This document shows positions 25,496 through 34,420 of a DNA stretch of 64,000 nucleotides, piece by piece (position 1 is the first letter of the stretch; each line of letters starts with the position of its first letter). A model generated the notes under the pieces. That model did not search any database. It was not told the origin of the DNA and worked only from the letters and a program-made list of their open reading frames with translations. The stretch comes from Marinobacter sp. SS21 (GTDB lineage: Bacteria > Pseudomonadota > Gammaproteobacteria > Pseudomonadales > Oleiphilaceae), in assembly GCF_028369065.1 (NCBI RefSeq), contig NZ_JAQNDA010000001.1:310001-374000 (forward strand). The letters are read 5' to 3'. Both the position numbers and the translations under genes were made by a program.

Positions 25496-28483
25496 TTACT
25501 GCACCAGTGACTGGAAGATGGAGCCACCGCCACAGGCGTCGCCGTTCTCGTAGTCGGTGGTGACCACGTTGGCGATCCAGTCGTTGAGCAGCGTCACCGC
25601 CTCGGTGTGGATCACGCTGCGGGCGATGGGCGGCATCATACGCTGAGGATCGTGTTCGGCGCCCATCCGGCAGGACAGGATGGAGGCGTCCGGCTCGCCC
25701 GGCACCACGATGTGCTGGCGGCCACAGGAGCCGCCGCCGGTGGCGGTGGGCTTCTTGCAGATGCCGTAGCTGGCGTTGACCTCACGGAAATGATCCAGGT
25801 AGTAGCCGGTGTTGGAGGCCGCACCACGGTCGTTGTGGCAGTGCTGACAGTTGACCTCCAGGTAGGCCCGCAGGCGCTGCTCGATGTCGGCGTCGGAGCC
25901 GGCGGTTGCGCCGCTGTCGCCGGGCAGATCCCAGTGGGGCAGGCGTTCGATGTTGGTGGCAACGCCATGGCCATCGATGTTCAGCGCCGGGGTGCCGGTG
26001 AGAATGCCCTGATCGACCCAGTACTGCAGCTGGTTCACTTGCGGGAAGCCACCCTGACCCCGGCTACCCATGAAACTGGATTCCGGCGCGTAGCGGCGGT
26101 TCAGGTTGCGGGGCTTGGGACCAATGGGGGCACTGCCGGAGGCGACGTCGTCGTTGCTGTGGCAGGTAATGCATTGGTTGGCGTTGGGAATGGCGTAGCC
26201 ATCGGTGGAGCCCACCAGCAGATTGCCGGTACGGCTGTCCTGGTAGTGCCAGCTCACCGCCCGGGTACCACCGCCCATGGCCAGCTTGGCCACCGGTTTG
26301 CCGTCGGCGCCGGTTTCCCAGATGTAGGTCAGGCCGTCCCAGAACGGCTTGCCGCTTTCGCCGGTGCGGCGGATCAGCAGCCGGGTTTCCACCAGTTCCT
26401 CGCTGCCTTCGCTCTCATCGGTGAAGGCGAAGGTCTTGCTGAGCACGGTGCCGTTGGGGAAGTGCAGGGCGCCGTTCAGGTTGCCGCCGTTCTGGCCGTC
26501 GTAGTAGATGGCCCTGGTGCCGGGGGGAATGAAAGCGACCCGGTATTTGGTGGCGTAGTCCGAGAACAGCTTGCTGTTGAGCGCGTAGGGCACCCCGCCC
26601 TCGTTCGGGGCGCTGCGGGGGTCGTGGGGGTCGGCAAACAGGTTGTACTGATCCAGCTGCGGACAGTTGACCGCGAGCGCCCGGCGGTTGATCTGACCGG
26701 CACCGACGTTGCGGCCACAGAGACGGTTCACGTACTCCTCGGACGGTGCCGGATCGATTGCGCCACTGCGTTCGAATGGCGGAATCACCACCCGTGGCAG
26801 CGGTGCCAGCACCCGGCCGAAGCGGCCCTGGCAGTCATGCACGGTGGCGTCGGTGTCGGCGACGGCGCCGGGCAGTCCCGCCAGAATGGACTGGATGCCC
26901 TCGGGGCTGAGGATGCTGGCGTCCTGATCGGCGGCGGCCAGCACCAGCTCCAGGCCTTCGGTGCCGTGGAAGTTCATGTAGGCCTGACTCTCGCTGCCCA
27001 GATCATTGTCGTGGAAGCAGGAACCCCACTGGGGCTGTTTGCGCTCAGCGGCGGCATCGAACTTGTAGGCGTTGTAGTGACAGGCCGGATTCGGGTGCTC
27101 GTTGGTGTGGATCGGCTTGCCGTTTTCGTCCTGGGGCACCGGCGAGCCATTGGCGTCCAGCGGGTAGGGGCATTCGCCATCCAGCTCGTCCAGCAGACCG
27201 TCCCAGACGATGTGGGCGCCCTTGCCGGGATTGGTGACGTTTTTCAGACCGATCAGGGTGGGCAGCACGGTTTCCACCTGGCCTTCCATCACCTTCTCCA
27301 GGTTGGGCGGCGGCAGGTCATAGCCGGAGTTGCGCATCACGTTGTTGTAGATGTGCAGGCCTTCGGTGTAGGGGTCGAGCTTCTTGTCGGAGGTCTTGCC
27401 CTCGCCGTCGATCAGCTCGTAGCTGGTGTAGATCACCGCCGCGGTGCTGTGGTCCTCGAAGGTGTTGTTGTACACCTCGATGTTGTCATAACCCAGGGTG
27501 ATGAAACCGGTGCCCCGGGGGACCGCCGACACCAGGCCGCTGTGGGCGAAGTTGTAGGTGTTGTTGTTGCGGGCCAGGTTGTTGAGCATCACCGAGGTGT
27601 CGCCGTACTGGGTGATGTTCTCCAGATCGTAGACCAGGAAGCCGCCGGTGTTGCATTCGGCGAGGTTGTTGTCGTACTCGCCACCCTGGACGTTCTCGAT
27701 TTCGAAGCCCATGACGTTATAGGCCGCCCGGCTGTCGCGGATGATCGCGGTGTTGGTCTGACCGACGTAGATGCCGGCGTCAGAGGCACCCACCGATTCG
27801 GAGTTCTCCACTAGGATATTTTCCGATTCCACCGGGTAGATGCCGTAGCGGCCGCTGGCGGAGCTGGGCACATAGTCGGGGGTGGGGTCGCCCTCGTTGA
27901 AGGGGGGCGCGGTACAGGCCACATGCAGGCGTTGGCCGTAGTTGTCGGCGGTGATGGCGTCGCCGCCGCCGGACCAGATCGCCCGAACGTCCCGCAGGGT
28001 GCCCCACTTGACGCCCTTGAGTTTGAAGGCATCGCCGGGGGAATCGAGAATGGTCAGTCCCTCCACGGTGATGCCGCGCACATTCAGCGCTTCCAGCCCG
28101 GTGACGTTGACGCTGTCACGGAACGACAGCACGGTCTCGTCCTTGCCGCAGCCTTCGATGCGGATGTCCTCGGTGGCCTGCAGCAGCAGGCCCTGGTCCA
28201 GCTCAATAAAGCCGCAGCCGAACTTCATCACGTCGCCGGGACGCATCTGGATCATCGCCGCCACCATGTCGGTGGTGGCAGCAGGGCCCGGATTGATGGT
28301 GAATATGCGGCCATCGGAGAATGGGTTGGGCTGCGGCCGATCGGTCCGGTCGCCGGCCACGGCGTTGTCGGAAGGGCTGGGCTTGGGGTCGTCGCTGCCA
28401 CCGCCACCGCCGCCGAAGCAGCCGGTCAGCAGCACGGCGCTCAGGGCGGCGGCCAGACCGGTGGGTGTCGATAAGTGTCTCAT
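25496..28483 (-). CDS. Lipoprotein fusing a parallel beta-helix domain to a di-heme cytochrome c
   Basis: A 995-residue predicted lipoprotein: signal peptide with lipobox LLTGC at about residues 18-22, then a glycine/serine-rich linker. Residues about 60-450 show repeated short strands with GITVEGLTI, ILVENSES and YDNNLAECN patterns typical of parallel beta-helix (NosD/pectate-lyase-like) repeats. The C-terminal third resembles the SO2930-type di-heme family, with two heme motifs: C771-x-x-C774-H775 (CITCH) and C879-x-x-C882-H883 (CQHCH). In families I know these two modules are commonly separate neighbouring genes, so the fusion is notable. It lies 80 bases downstream of the M19-like lipoprotein. 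Role unknown; possibly an outer-membrane oxidoreductase. Confidence 0.88.
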   Translation of the reverse strand: MRHLSTPTGLAAALSAVLLTGCFGGGGGGSDDPKPSPSDNAVAGDRTDRPQPNPFSDGRIFTINPGPAATTDMVAAMIQMRPGDVMKFGCGFIELDQGLLLQATEDIRIEGCGKDETVLSFRDSVNVTGLEALNVRGITVEGLTILDSPGDAFKLKGVKWGTLRDVRAIWSGGGDAITADNYGQRLHVACTAPPFNEGDPTPDYVPSSASGRYGIYPVESENILVENSESVGASDAGIYVGQTNTAIIRDSRAAYNVMGFEIENVQGGEYDNNLAECNTGGFLVYDLENITQYGDTSVMLNNLARNNNTYNFAHSGLVSAVPRGTGFITLGYDNIEVYNNTFEDHSTAAVIYTSYELIDGEGKTSDKKLDPYTEGLHIYNNVMRNSGYDLPPPNLEKVMEGQVETVLPTLIGLKNVTNPGKGAHIVWDGLLDELDGECPYPLDANGSPVPQDENGKPIHTNEHPNPACHYNAYKFDAAAERKQPQWGSCFHDNDLGSESQAYMNFHGTEGLELVLAAADQDASILSPEGIQSILAGLPGAVADTDATVHDCQGRFGRVLAPLPRVVIPPFERSGAIDPAPSEEYVNRLCGRNVGAGQINRRALAVNCPQLDQYNLFADPHDPRSAPNEGGVPYALNSKLFSDYATKYRVAFIPPGTRAIYYDGQNGGNLNGALHFPNGTVLSKTFAFTDESEGSEELVETRLLIRRTGESGKPFWDGLTYIWETGADGKPVAKLAMGGGTRAVSWHYQDSRTGNLLVGSTDGYAIPNANQCITCHSNDDVASGSAPIGPKPRNLNRRYAPESSFMGSRGQGGFPQVNQLQYWVDQGILTGTPALNIDGHGVATNIERLPHWDLPGDSGATAGSDADIEQRLRAYLEVNCQHCHNDRGAASNTGYYLDHFREVNASYGICKKPTATGGGSCGRQHIVVPGEPDASILSCRMGAEHDPQRMMPPIARSVIHTEAVTLLNDWIANVVTTDYENGDACGGGSIFQSLVQ

Positions 28484-28563
28484 CGTGGGGATCTCTTTTG
28501 TTGTGTTGTAGATAGGGCTCTGACAATGAGGGCGGCCCGTCCCTGGGCCTGAGGCTGCCCGGC

Positions 28564-31044
28564 TCAGCGGGCAGCCTGCTCCGCCCGCTCCCACATGCGC
28601 AGGTAGGCTTCGGCGGAGGTGAACAGCTGGTTGACCGCTTCGTTGACCCGTTCACGGGGGGCTTCGCTGAAGCGGATCATGTCCTCGATCTGATCCGGGT
28701 AGAGCCCGTAGTGGGCAACGCCGCGACCGTCGTAAAGGCTGAACTCGCGATCACCGGTGCGCTGCACGTCGAAGGTGACCCGGCCATCGACCGACTGGAA
28801 GGGATAGAGCTGGTCGGCCTGTTCCGGGCTGCCGGGATTGCCGGCGAGGGCGGCAATGCCGTTGACGTCCGAGGCCATGCCGGCACCGCCGAAGGGGCCG
28901 ACGCGGAAGGCGTCATCCCGTGGCCGCTCGCCGTCCCGGGTCAGCTGGCGCACCCAATGGTCGCGGGCCGAGGCGAAGGAGCCGGAGACGCCGCCCTGAG
29001 CGGCAATGCGATCCCGCAGCCGTTCGGTGCCGCCCCAGCCGCCGTGGCTGTTGATCACCGGGTAGCCGTGCTCGGCGGTGATCTCGAGGATGCGGGCGGA
29101 GGCCTTGCGGCTGATGTGATCGGTCTCGATCAGCATGCCCCGCTTCATCAGCTCCTGGATCAGGAAGTGGCCCAGATCGGTGAGGCCGCGGCGGTTGCAC
29201 AGGTGATCGGTACCGGCGCGGGGGTCATACTCGGCGAATTCCTCGGGGCTCTCCGGGAAACGGTCACCCAGGTAGTCGAGCTGAAACAGCAACTGCTCCA
29301 TCAGCCCCAGTGGGCCCAGCGGTTCGGGGTTCTGGTCCGGCTCCAGACCGGAATATTCCTGGGCCTCGGCGGGACAGGTCTCGAACTCGACGGGGTGACC
29401 GGTTTCCGCCAGGTTGCCGGCATAGAGCACGGCGCCGATGCCGACGCCGTGGCTGAGATCCGGCAGGTGACCGGCAAAGGCGTTATCGAACTTGTGCACC
29501 GGGAACACGTTACGCACGCCCAGATCGTACAAGCGGTCGAGACGCTCGACGATCTGCTCCCGGGTACACTCCGGCTGACCCTGAAATTCGCCGCAGTTGA
29601 ACACCTTGGAGGTCTCAACCCCCAGCACCACCGCCATCTTGCCGGCCTCGATCACCTCGCGCGCCTCGGCGGGGCCCGTGACCAGGCGGAACCAGCCCAG
29701 ACCGGGCCCGCCGTGCTGGGCGTCGATGTAGTCCTGCATCTCCTGCATCCGTTGTGCCTGCATCTCAATGGCCGGCATGGTGTCGCAGTCGTTCTGCTTC
29801 TGGGGGTTGAGCTGGCACAGGATTTCGTTGTGCACCAGGTGGTTCACCAGAATTTTCAGGCCCGACAGGTGCGCCCGCTCCAGCCAGCGGTAGTAGCTCT
29901 GGTGGTGTTGCAGGGAATTGTTGCGGGGCCAGTCATTGAACGTGGGCCAGCCCTCGGTTTCATGGGGGCCAAGGGTGCTGGTGACGTGCTCGACGATGCC
30001 GGTCATACCCTGGGGGCCGTGGTTTTCCTCGCAGTCGTCCAGGGCGTGGTCGATGCCGAACTTGTGGAACGGATCGCCGTAGTTCACCCGGCCGCCGATG
30101 AATTCATAGGCGGATATGTGGCTGTGGATGTCGACGTAGCCGTACAGGTCGTCCTGGTCGATACCGGGGATGCCGCGAAAGCGGTCCACTTCCTTGAGGT
30201 AGGTGGCCGGGCCCTTGCGGTCAACGGTGGCGTTCAGCTCGGCCTCGGGATAGGCGGCACAGCCCTCGCTGGGCACCATCGCAAACGCACTGTCGGCGCC
30301 GGCCAGGGTTGGCGAGGACAAGCCCAGACCCTGGTCGGAAGCGGTGAGCAGCAATCCGGTCACCCGCGACGACAGCTGGAAACGGTCGCCATCGGCGGGC
30401 AACAGCTCCCAAATGGCCAGGTCACTGGCCTCGCCGACCAGTCCCAGCGCCGGGTTGACCGAGATGTCGCCCAGTTGATCGCCGCTGTTCTCCAGGCTTT
30501 CCCCGAGGGCCCGCACGGCATCGCCAAGGGGGGAGATCGGGTCCAGGAAGAAGTTGGCCATGTCTCCCAGTCCGGCCACCAGGTAGCTCACTTCACCGAT
30601 AAAATTGCCGGCGTCGTCGAGGAACTCACCACCCGGGTCGGTAATGCCCAGCAGCGATTTCTGGCCCTGCTCGCCGGTGCCGCGCTGGTAATCCGACAGC
30701 AGCAGGTAGCTGCCCAGCCCGGTGGGTTTGAAGTAAAACGCCGTAGCCTGGCTGATGTCGCTGGTGCTGTGGTAACCATCCGCGCTGGGGCTGGTGGCCA
30801 GATAATGGTCGCCCTGCTGGACCAGGTAGCAGCCGTTGGCGAACTGATAGCGGCCGAAGGGCAGTTGCCGCGCCAGGCTGTCGCCACCGATCGAGCCCGG
30901 CTGTTGCGGTGTCACGGTTGGCGGCTGGGTGTTCGGTTCAATCTGGGCGGTGCTGGAGGAATCGTCACCGCCCAGACAGCCGGTGAGGGTCAGGGTACTG
31001 CCGAGCAGCCATGCCTTGAAACAGGGATGGTTTGAGTGTGTCAT
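28564..31044 (-). CDS. Lipoprotein with peptidase M19 (membrane dipeptidase)-like domain
   Basis: An 826-residue predicted lipoprotein: signal peptide and lipobox LTLTGC near residue 23, then a Ser/Thr/Gln/Pro-rich linker. An N-terminal domain of about 250 residues has no assignment. A TIM-barrel amidohydrolase-type domain follows, with metal residues H307 and H309 (YVDIHSHIS) and, later, ETDHISRKASARILEI and PVINSHGGWGG as in M19 dipeptidases. The start at 31044 has GAGG 6 bases before it; the frame is open farther upstream. It heads a two-gene minus-strand operon with the beta-helix cytochrome gene. Substrate unknown. Confidence 0.87.
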   Translation of the reverse strand: MTHSNHPCFKAWLLGSTLTLTGCLGGDDSSSTAQIEPNTQPPTVTPQQPGSIGGDSLARQLPFGRYQFANGCYLVQQGDHYLATSPSADGYHSTSDISQATAFYFKPTGLGSYLLLSDYQRGTGEQGQKSLLGITDPGGEFLDDAGNFIGEVSYLVAGLGDMANFFLDPISPLGDAVRALGESLENSGDQLGDISVNPALGLVGEASDLAIWELLPADGDRFQLSSRVTGLLLTASDQGLGLSSPTLAGADSAFAMVPSEGCAAYPEAELNATVDRKGPATYLKEVDRFRGIPGIDQDDLYGYVDIHSHISAYEFIGGRVNYGDPFHKFGIDHALDDCEENHGPQGMTGIVEHVTSTLGPHETEGWPTFNDWPRNNSLQHHQSYYRWLERAHLSGLKILVNHLVHNEILCQLNPQKQNDCDTMPAIEMQAQRMQEMQDYIDAQHGGPGLGWFRLVTGPAEAREVIEAGKMAVVLGVETSKVFNCGEFQGQPECTREQIVERLDRLYDLGVRNVFPVHKFDNAFAGHLPDLSHGVGIGAVLYAGNLAETGHPVEFETCPAEAQEYSGLEPDQNPEPLGPLGLMEQLLFQLDYLGDRFPESPEEFAEYDPRAGTDHLCNRRGLTDLGHFLIQELMKRGMLIETDHISRKASARILEITAEHGYPVINSHGGWGGTERLRDRIAAQGGVSGSFASARDHWVRQLTRDGERPRDDAFRVGPFGGAGMASDVNGIAALAGNPGSPEQADQLYPFQSVDGRVTFDVQRTGDREFSLYDGRGVAHYGLYPDQIEDMIRFSEAPRERVNEAVNQLFTSAEAYLRMWERAEQAAR

Positions 31045-31080
31045 TGGTGCCTCGGTTTTTTGTTGTTGTCCGGATAAAAC

Positions 31081-31095
31081 GTGAGAAAGTCTCAC
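31081..31095. promoter_or_regulatory. Perfect palindrome upstream of the M19 lipoprotein operon
   Basis: GTGAGA-AAG-TCTCAC lies 37 bases before the M19-like start and between two divergent genes. Its place and symmetry suit an operator, though a short RNA hairpin in the leader is equally possible. Confidence 0.45.
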
Positions 31096-31219
31096 GAGGT
31101 TCCGTTTAATACGTGACAGGTTGTAGCATAACGCCAAAATGTGAACTGCATCACATTGGGCCAAAATTTAATCAGGCGGGTGTCGGCGACACGAGGCCCG
31201 TGGCGAGGGAGTAACGGAA

Positions 31220-31744
31220 TTGGCGGTTCGTACCTTGGTTTTAGGTGGTATCCGGTCGGGCAAGACCGGCATGGCCGAGCGCACGGCGCAGGCCCATGAC
31301 GGCGACGTGGTCTACGTGGCGACGGCAACGGCGGGGGATGAGGAAATGGCGGCACGGATTCGCCGCCACCAGCAGGGACGTCCCGAGCATTGGGGGCTGC
31401 GGGAAGCACCGTTGGCGCTGGCCGAGGCGTTGGCGGAGGCAGCGGTGTGCGACGAGCCGCCGTGTTTGTTGATTGATTGCATGAGCCTGTGGGTGAGTAA
31501 TCTGTTGCACGCCGGCGACGAGGTCTTCAAACGGGAGCGCACTGCCTTTCTGGAAACGGTGACCGCCTATCCCGGAGCGTTGGTGATTGTCAGCAACGAA
31601 GTGGGGTTGGGCACCATCGGCATGGACCCGCTCACCCGTCGGTTCTGCGACGAACTGGGTTGGCTCAACCAGGCCCTGGCCCAGCGTTGTGACCGGGTGA
31701 TGATGAGTGTGGCGGGGTTGCCCCTGGTTTTGAAGGAAGGATAA
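31220..31744 (+). CDS. cobU: Bifunctional adenosylcobinamide kinase / adenosylcobinamide-phosphate guanylyltransferase
   Basis: A 174-residue CobU/CobP enzyme: P-loop GGIRSGKT (residues 9-16), the RRHQQGRP segment containing the guanylylated histidine, and the CLLIDCMSLWVSN Walker-B-like block with VSNEVGLG. It phosphorylates adenosylcobinamide and converts it to the GDP form during nucleotide-loop assembly. The only suitable start is TTG at 31220, with a distant GAGGGAG; the exact start is uncertain. It stands apart from the other cobalamin genes, separated by a repeat-bearing gap and the HIT gene. Confidence 0.92.
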   Translation: MAVRTLVLGGIRSGKTGMAERTAQAHDGDVVYVATATAGDEEMAARIRRHQQGRPEHWGLREAPLALAEALAEAAVCDEPPCLLIDCMSLWVSNLLHAGDEVFKRERTAFLETVTAYPGALVIVSNEVGLGTIGMDPLTRRFCDELGWLNQALAQRCDRVMMSVAGLPLVLKEG

Positions 31745-32158
31745 ATCAGCTGAGGACTGCGGTAGGGAACGCTTGGATTCACGGAATGCTCTGCCCTAGC
31801 CTGGGTGTTCCGTGCCGGCGAGCAGCAGAGGCTTTTCCTTCGCTGCCCTTCAAGGCACGTCCATGTGCCTGGGCGGGCAGCGCGGCATCCTTGCCGCTGC
31901 TACGGAAAAGCCTCTGCTGCTCGCTTTCTGGCGGTGGCGATATCGCCGGTGTTAGGGGGATGTAAGTAAACTATCTCGATTAGGAAGCTGAAGGTTAAGC
32001 CAGCGATATCTCCATGGCTTGAATGTGGTCAGGGGGCAGGCTTGTGTAGCAGCGGCATGGATGCCGCGGTCTCCGATAGGTACAGGGACGTACCTTTGAG
32101 GAGAGTGGAGTAAGCTTCCCGCCTGACCACCGCCACCTGAGTGTCAGGCTACAGGGGC
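31745..32158. repeat. Non-coding gap with two inverted nested-hairpin repeat elements
   Basis: No gene is seen in these 414 bases. Element A (31818-31924) has a perfect 21-bp outer stem (31818-31838 with 31904-31924) enclosing an 8-bp stem (31841-31848 / 31875-31882), a 6-bp hairpin AGGCAC / GTGCCT and a GCGGCA / TGCCGC hairpin. Element B (32025-32130) has a 9-bp outer stem GTGGTCAGG / CCTGACCAC, a hairpin GCGGCAT / ATGCCGC and a hairpin AGGTAC / GTACCT. Read in reverse complement, the core of A aligns with B for about 65 bases with roughly three quarters identity. So B is a diverged, inverted copy of A. A 12-bp palindrome GGCGATATCGCC (31936-31947) lies between. Confidence 0.85.
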
Positions 32159-32578
32159 CTAGAGATACTCCCTGATCCTCCGGGCAAACTCCTCCAGCCG
32201 TTCCTGCTGTGCGGCATTGGCGGCATGGGGCGTCGCCCTCAGCTGGGCAATGGAGGTGGGAACCACGTGGAAATGCACGTGGGGAACGGTCTGACCGGCG
32301 CCCTTGCCATTGAGCTGCATCACCACCGTGCCCGGCACCTCCAGCGCGGTCTCGACGGCCTTGGCGATCTTCTGGGTGGTCTGGATGCAGGCGGCGGCCG
32401 CCTCCGGCGACAGATCATGCAAAGTCTCGGCCGGCTCCTTGGAGATGATCAGGGCGTGGCCGTCCGCCTGGGGCATGATGTCCATGAACGACAGGGTGTG
32501 GTCGTCCTCATACAGCTTGATGCAGGGCAGCTCGCCCTTGAGGATCTTGGCGAAGATGTTGTTGTGATCGTAGCTCAC
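32159..32578 (-). CDS. HIT-family nucleotide hydrolase/transferase
   Basis: A 139-residue histidine-triad protein with the motif HVHFHVVP and the usual N-terminus SYDHNNIFAKILKGELPC. I choose GTG at 32578 because AAGGA lies 9 bases before it and family proteins begin here; an ATG at 32632 would add 18 unrelated residues. HIT proteins hydrolyse nucleoside phosphoramidates and related compounds. Its place among cobalamin genes may be accidental. Confidence 0.92.
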   Translation of the reverse strand: MSYDHNNIFAKILKGELPCIKLYEDDHTLSFMDIMPQADGHALIISKEPAETLHDLSPEAAAACIQTTQKIAKAVETALEVPGTVVMQLNGKGAGQTVPHVHFHVVPTSIAQLRATPHAANAAQQERLEEFARRIREYL

Positions 32579-32624
32579 GATGGCGGTCCTTGTTTGGAGT
32601 CGTGGTTGTTTATGATGTGCGGTC

Positions 32625-33230
32625 TCAGCCATGCCGGTACAGGCAACTTAAAGTGCCATAGCTCGAGACGTCCACCTGGATACGGCTGCGGCAGGCGTAG
32701 GGCACCGCAATCCCGGCGAATGAGCGCTGCAACGGTACCCCCATCACCTCCGCCAGTATCATCCGGATCACCCCGCCATGACACACCACCAGCACCCGCT
32801 GGCCGGCCAATTGCTCGCGCCAGTGCTGCCAGCCGGCACTGACCCGCCGGTGGAAATCGACAATAGACTCGCCCCCCGGCGGCGTGTTGGCCACCGGGTC
32901 CTCCCAGAACCGGGACAGTCGGTTGCCCTCGGCGGCAATGACTTCATCGGTGGTTTTGCCTTCCCATTTGCCGAAATTGACCTCCCGCAACCGGTCTTCC
33001 ACATGCAGGGGCAGGTTGCGCTGTTCCGCCAGTTCGGTGGCAAATTCGATGCAGCGTAACAGCGGTGAGGTGACAATCGCATCCCACCGATCGTCTGGTG
33101 AGATGGCCGACCGCATCTGCTGCCAGCCCAATTCGCTCAGGGGATCGTCCTGGCTGCCCCTGAATTTGGGGCCTCCGCGGGGCTCGCCGTGACGGATGAG
33201 ATCCAGCACGGTGGTTGCTCTATGACTCAT
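32625..33230 (-). CDS. cobC: Alpha-ribazole-5'-phosphate phosphatase-like histidine phosphatase
   Basis: A 201-residue member of the histidine phosphatase family: [10 protein letters not shown] at the N-terminus (phospho-histidine in RHG), [16 protein letters not shown] and the second histidine in VCHGGVIRM. The ATG at 33230 overlaps the end of cobT by 11 bases, which indicates translational coupling and supports the CobC role of removing the 5' phosphate from alpha-ribazole phosphate or adenosylcobalamin phosphate. General phosphoglycerate-mutase-like activity cannot be excluded from sequence alone. Confidence 0.88.
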   Translation of the reverse strand: MSHRATTVLDLIRHGEPRGGPKFRGSQDDPLSELGWQQMRSAISPDDRWDAIVTSPLLRCIEFATELAEQRNLPLHVEDRLREVNFGKWEGKTTDEVIAAEGNRLSRFWEDPVANTPPGGESIVDFHRRVSAGWQHWREQLAGQRVLVVCHGGVIRMILAEVMGVPLQRSFAGIAVPYACRSRIQVDVSSYGTLSCLYRHG

Positions 33231-34305
33231 CGCCGGCCTCTTGGCTGCCCGTTGCTGTTTGATTGCTGACGCCGGCGTCGGCAAAGCTGGCCATGCCGTT
33301 GTGCAGGGCACAGGCGGCGCGCAACAGCGGCAGGGCCACCGCGGCTCCGCTGCCTTCCCCCAGCCGCAGGCCCAGGTCCAGCAGTGGCTCGGCTTCCAGG
33401 GCGGCCAGCACCTGGCCGTGTCCGGGTTCGCCGGAGCGGTGGGAAAAGTGCAGCCAGGCGCGCGCGGCCGGCTGCTGGCGCACCGCCACCAGGGCCGCCA
33501 CGGAGACAATGAAGCCGTCCACCAGCACCGGAACACGCCGGGCCGCACAGCCCAGGATGGCCCCGGCGAGGGCGGCAATTTCCAGTCCGCCCAGGGAGGC
33601 CAGGGTGGACAGCGGCTGCCGGTCGGCACCGTGCCGAGCCAGGGCCTGGGCGATCACCTCCGCCTTGTGGCTGACGCCCTGGCGGTCCAGGCCGGTGCCG
33701 GGACCGGCCAGCTCCGCCGGCGCGGCCCCCAGCAGCGCGCAGGCCAGGGCGGCGGCGCTGGTGGTATTGCCGATGCCCATGTCGCCGCCGATGAAGACCT
33801 GGGCGCCACCGATGGCGGCACGCTCGGCGGCGGCGTCGCCGGCGGCCAGGGCTCGGCTGACCTGATCGAGGGTCATGGCGTTTTGCCGGGCCAGATTGGC
33901 GGTGCCCGGCGCTATTTGCAGGTTGTTGACGCCCGCGAGATCGGGGGTCGGGGTTACCGTGCCCAGATTGACCACTTCCAGGGTGGCTTCCAAATGACGG
34001 GCCATCACGCTGATGGCGGCACCGCCATTGGCGAAGTTGGCGATCATCTGCCCGGTAACTTCCTGGGGAAACGCCGAAACGCCCTCGGCACAGACACCGT
34101 GGTCACCGGCGAACACCGCAATGTGGACCTGGTCTGCCCGTGGGCGGTCGCTGCCCTGTTGCGCCGCCAGGGCGATGGCCAGGGCTTCCAGCCGGCCGAG
34201 TGAGCCTGGCGGCTTGGTCAACACGCCCTGGCGCTCCTGGGCGCGAACACGGGCCTGGTCATCGACAGGCGGGGGAGGGGTTGTCCAGCTCTGCGGGAGG
34301 GTCAT
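33220..34305 (-). CDS. cobT: Nicotinate-nucleotide-dimethylbenzimidazole phosphoribosyltransferase
   Basis: A 361-residue CobT. Diagnostic motifs are [57 protein letters not shown] and the catalytic LGEGSGA with Glu317. It makes alpha-ribazole phosphate from the lower-ligand base and nicotinate mononucleotide. It is upstream of, and overlaps, cobC. It is divergent from cbiB across a 115-base gap that likely holds both promoters. Confidence 0.97.
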   Translation of the reverse strand: MTLPQSWTTPPPPVDDQARVRAQERQGVLTKPPGSLGRLEALAIALAAQQGSDRPRADQVHIAVFAGDHGVCAEGVSAFPQEVTGQMIANFANGGAAISVMARHLEATLEVVNLGTVTPTPDLAGVNNLQIAPGTANLARQNAMTLDQVSRALAAGDAAAERAAIGGAQVFIGGDMGIGNTTSAAALACALLGAAPAELAGPGTGLDRQGVSHKAEVIAQALARHGADRQPLSTLASLGGLEIAALAGAILGCAARRVPVLVDGFIVSVAALVAVRQQPAARAWLHFSHRSGEPGHGQVLAALEAEPLLDLGLRLGEGSGAAVALPLLRAACALHNGMASFADAGVSNQTATGSQEAGDES

Positions 34306-34420
34306 CGTTGACGGTCCTGAGTGAATGCAACAGCCGTCGATGGTGGTATGAGCTCAAAACGGTGTCAAGGCTGGGGGCTGGTCGAGTAGACTGGGCGCCC
34401 GAATTTTCAGGAAACACAGT

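Noticed and set aside
25607..27814. 735-codon open frame on the plus strand
   Set aside because: Antisense to the beta-helix/cytochrome gene, with no domain and biased composition; the minus-strand gene has lipobox and heme motifs.
28711..31035. 774-codon open frame on the plus strand
   Set aside because: It mirrors the M19-like lipoprotein gene on the other strand; its product is low-complexity Gly/Ala/Val/His-rich with no motif. Long antisense frames are expected in GC-rich codon usage.
31745..32158. Possible second cobalamin riboswitch or tRNA in the hairpin-rich gap
   Set aside because: The conserved cobalamin aptamer sequences are absent, and the stems do not form a tRNA cloverleaf with a TTCGAnnC arm; the two halves are inverted copies of one element instead.
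34306..34420. Cobalamin riboswitch between cobT and cbiB
   Set aside because: No B12 box or conserved aptamer core is found in these 115 bases.
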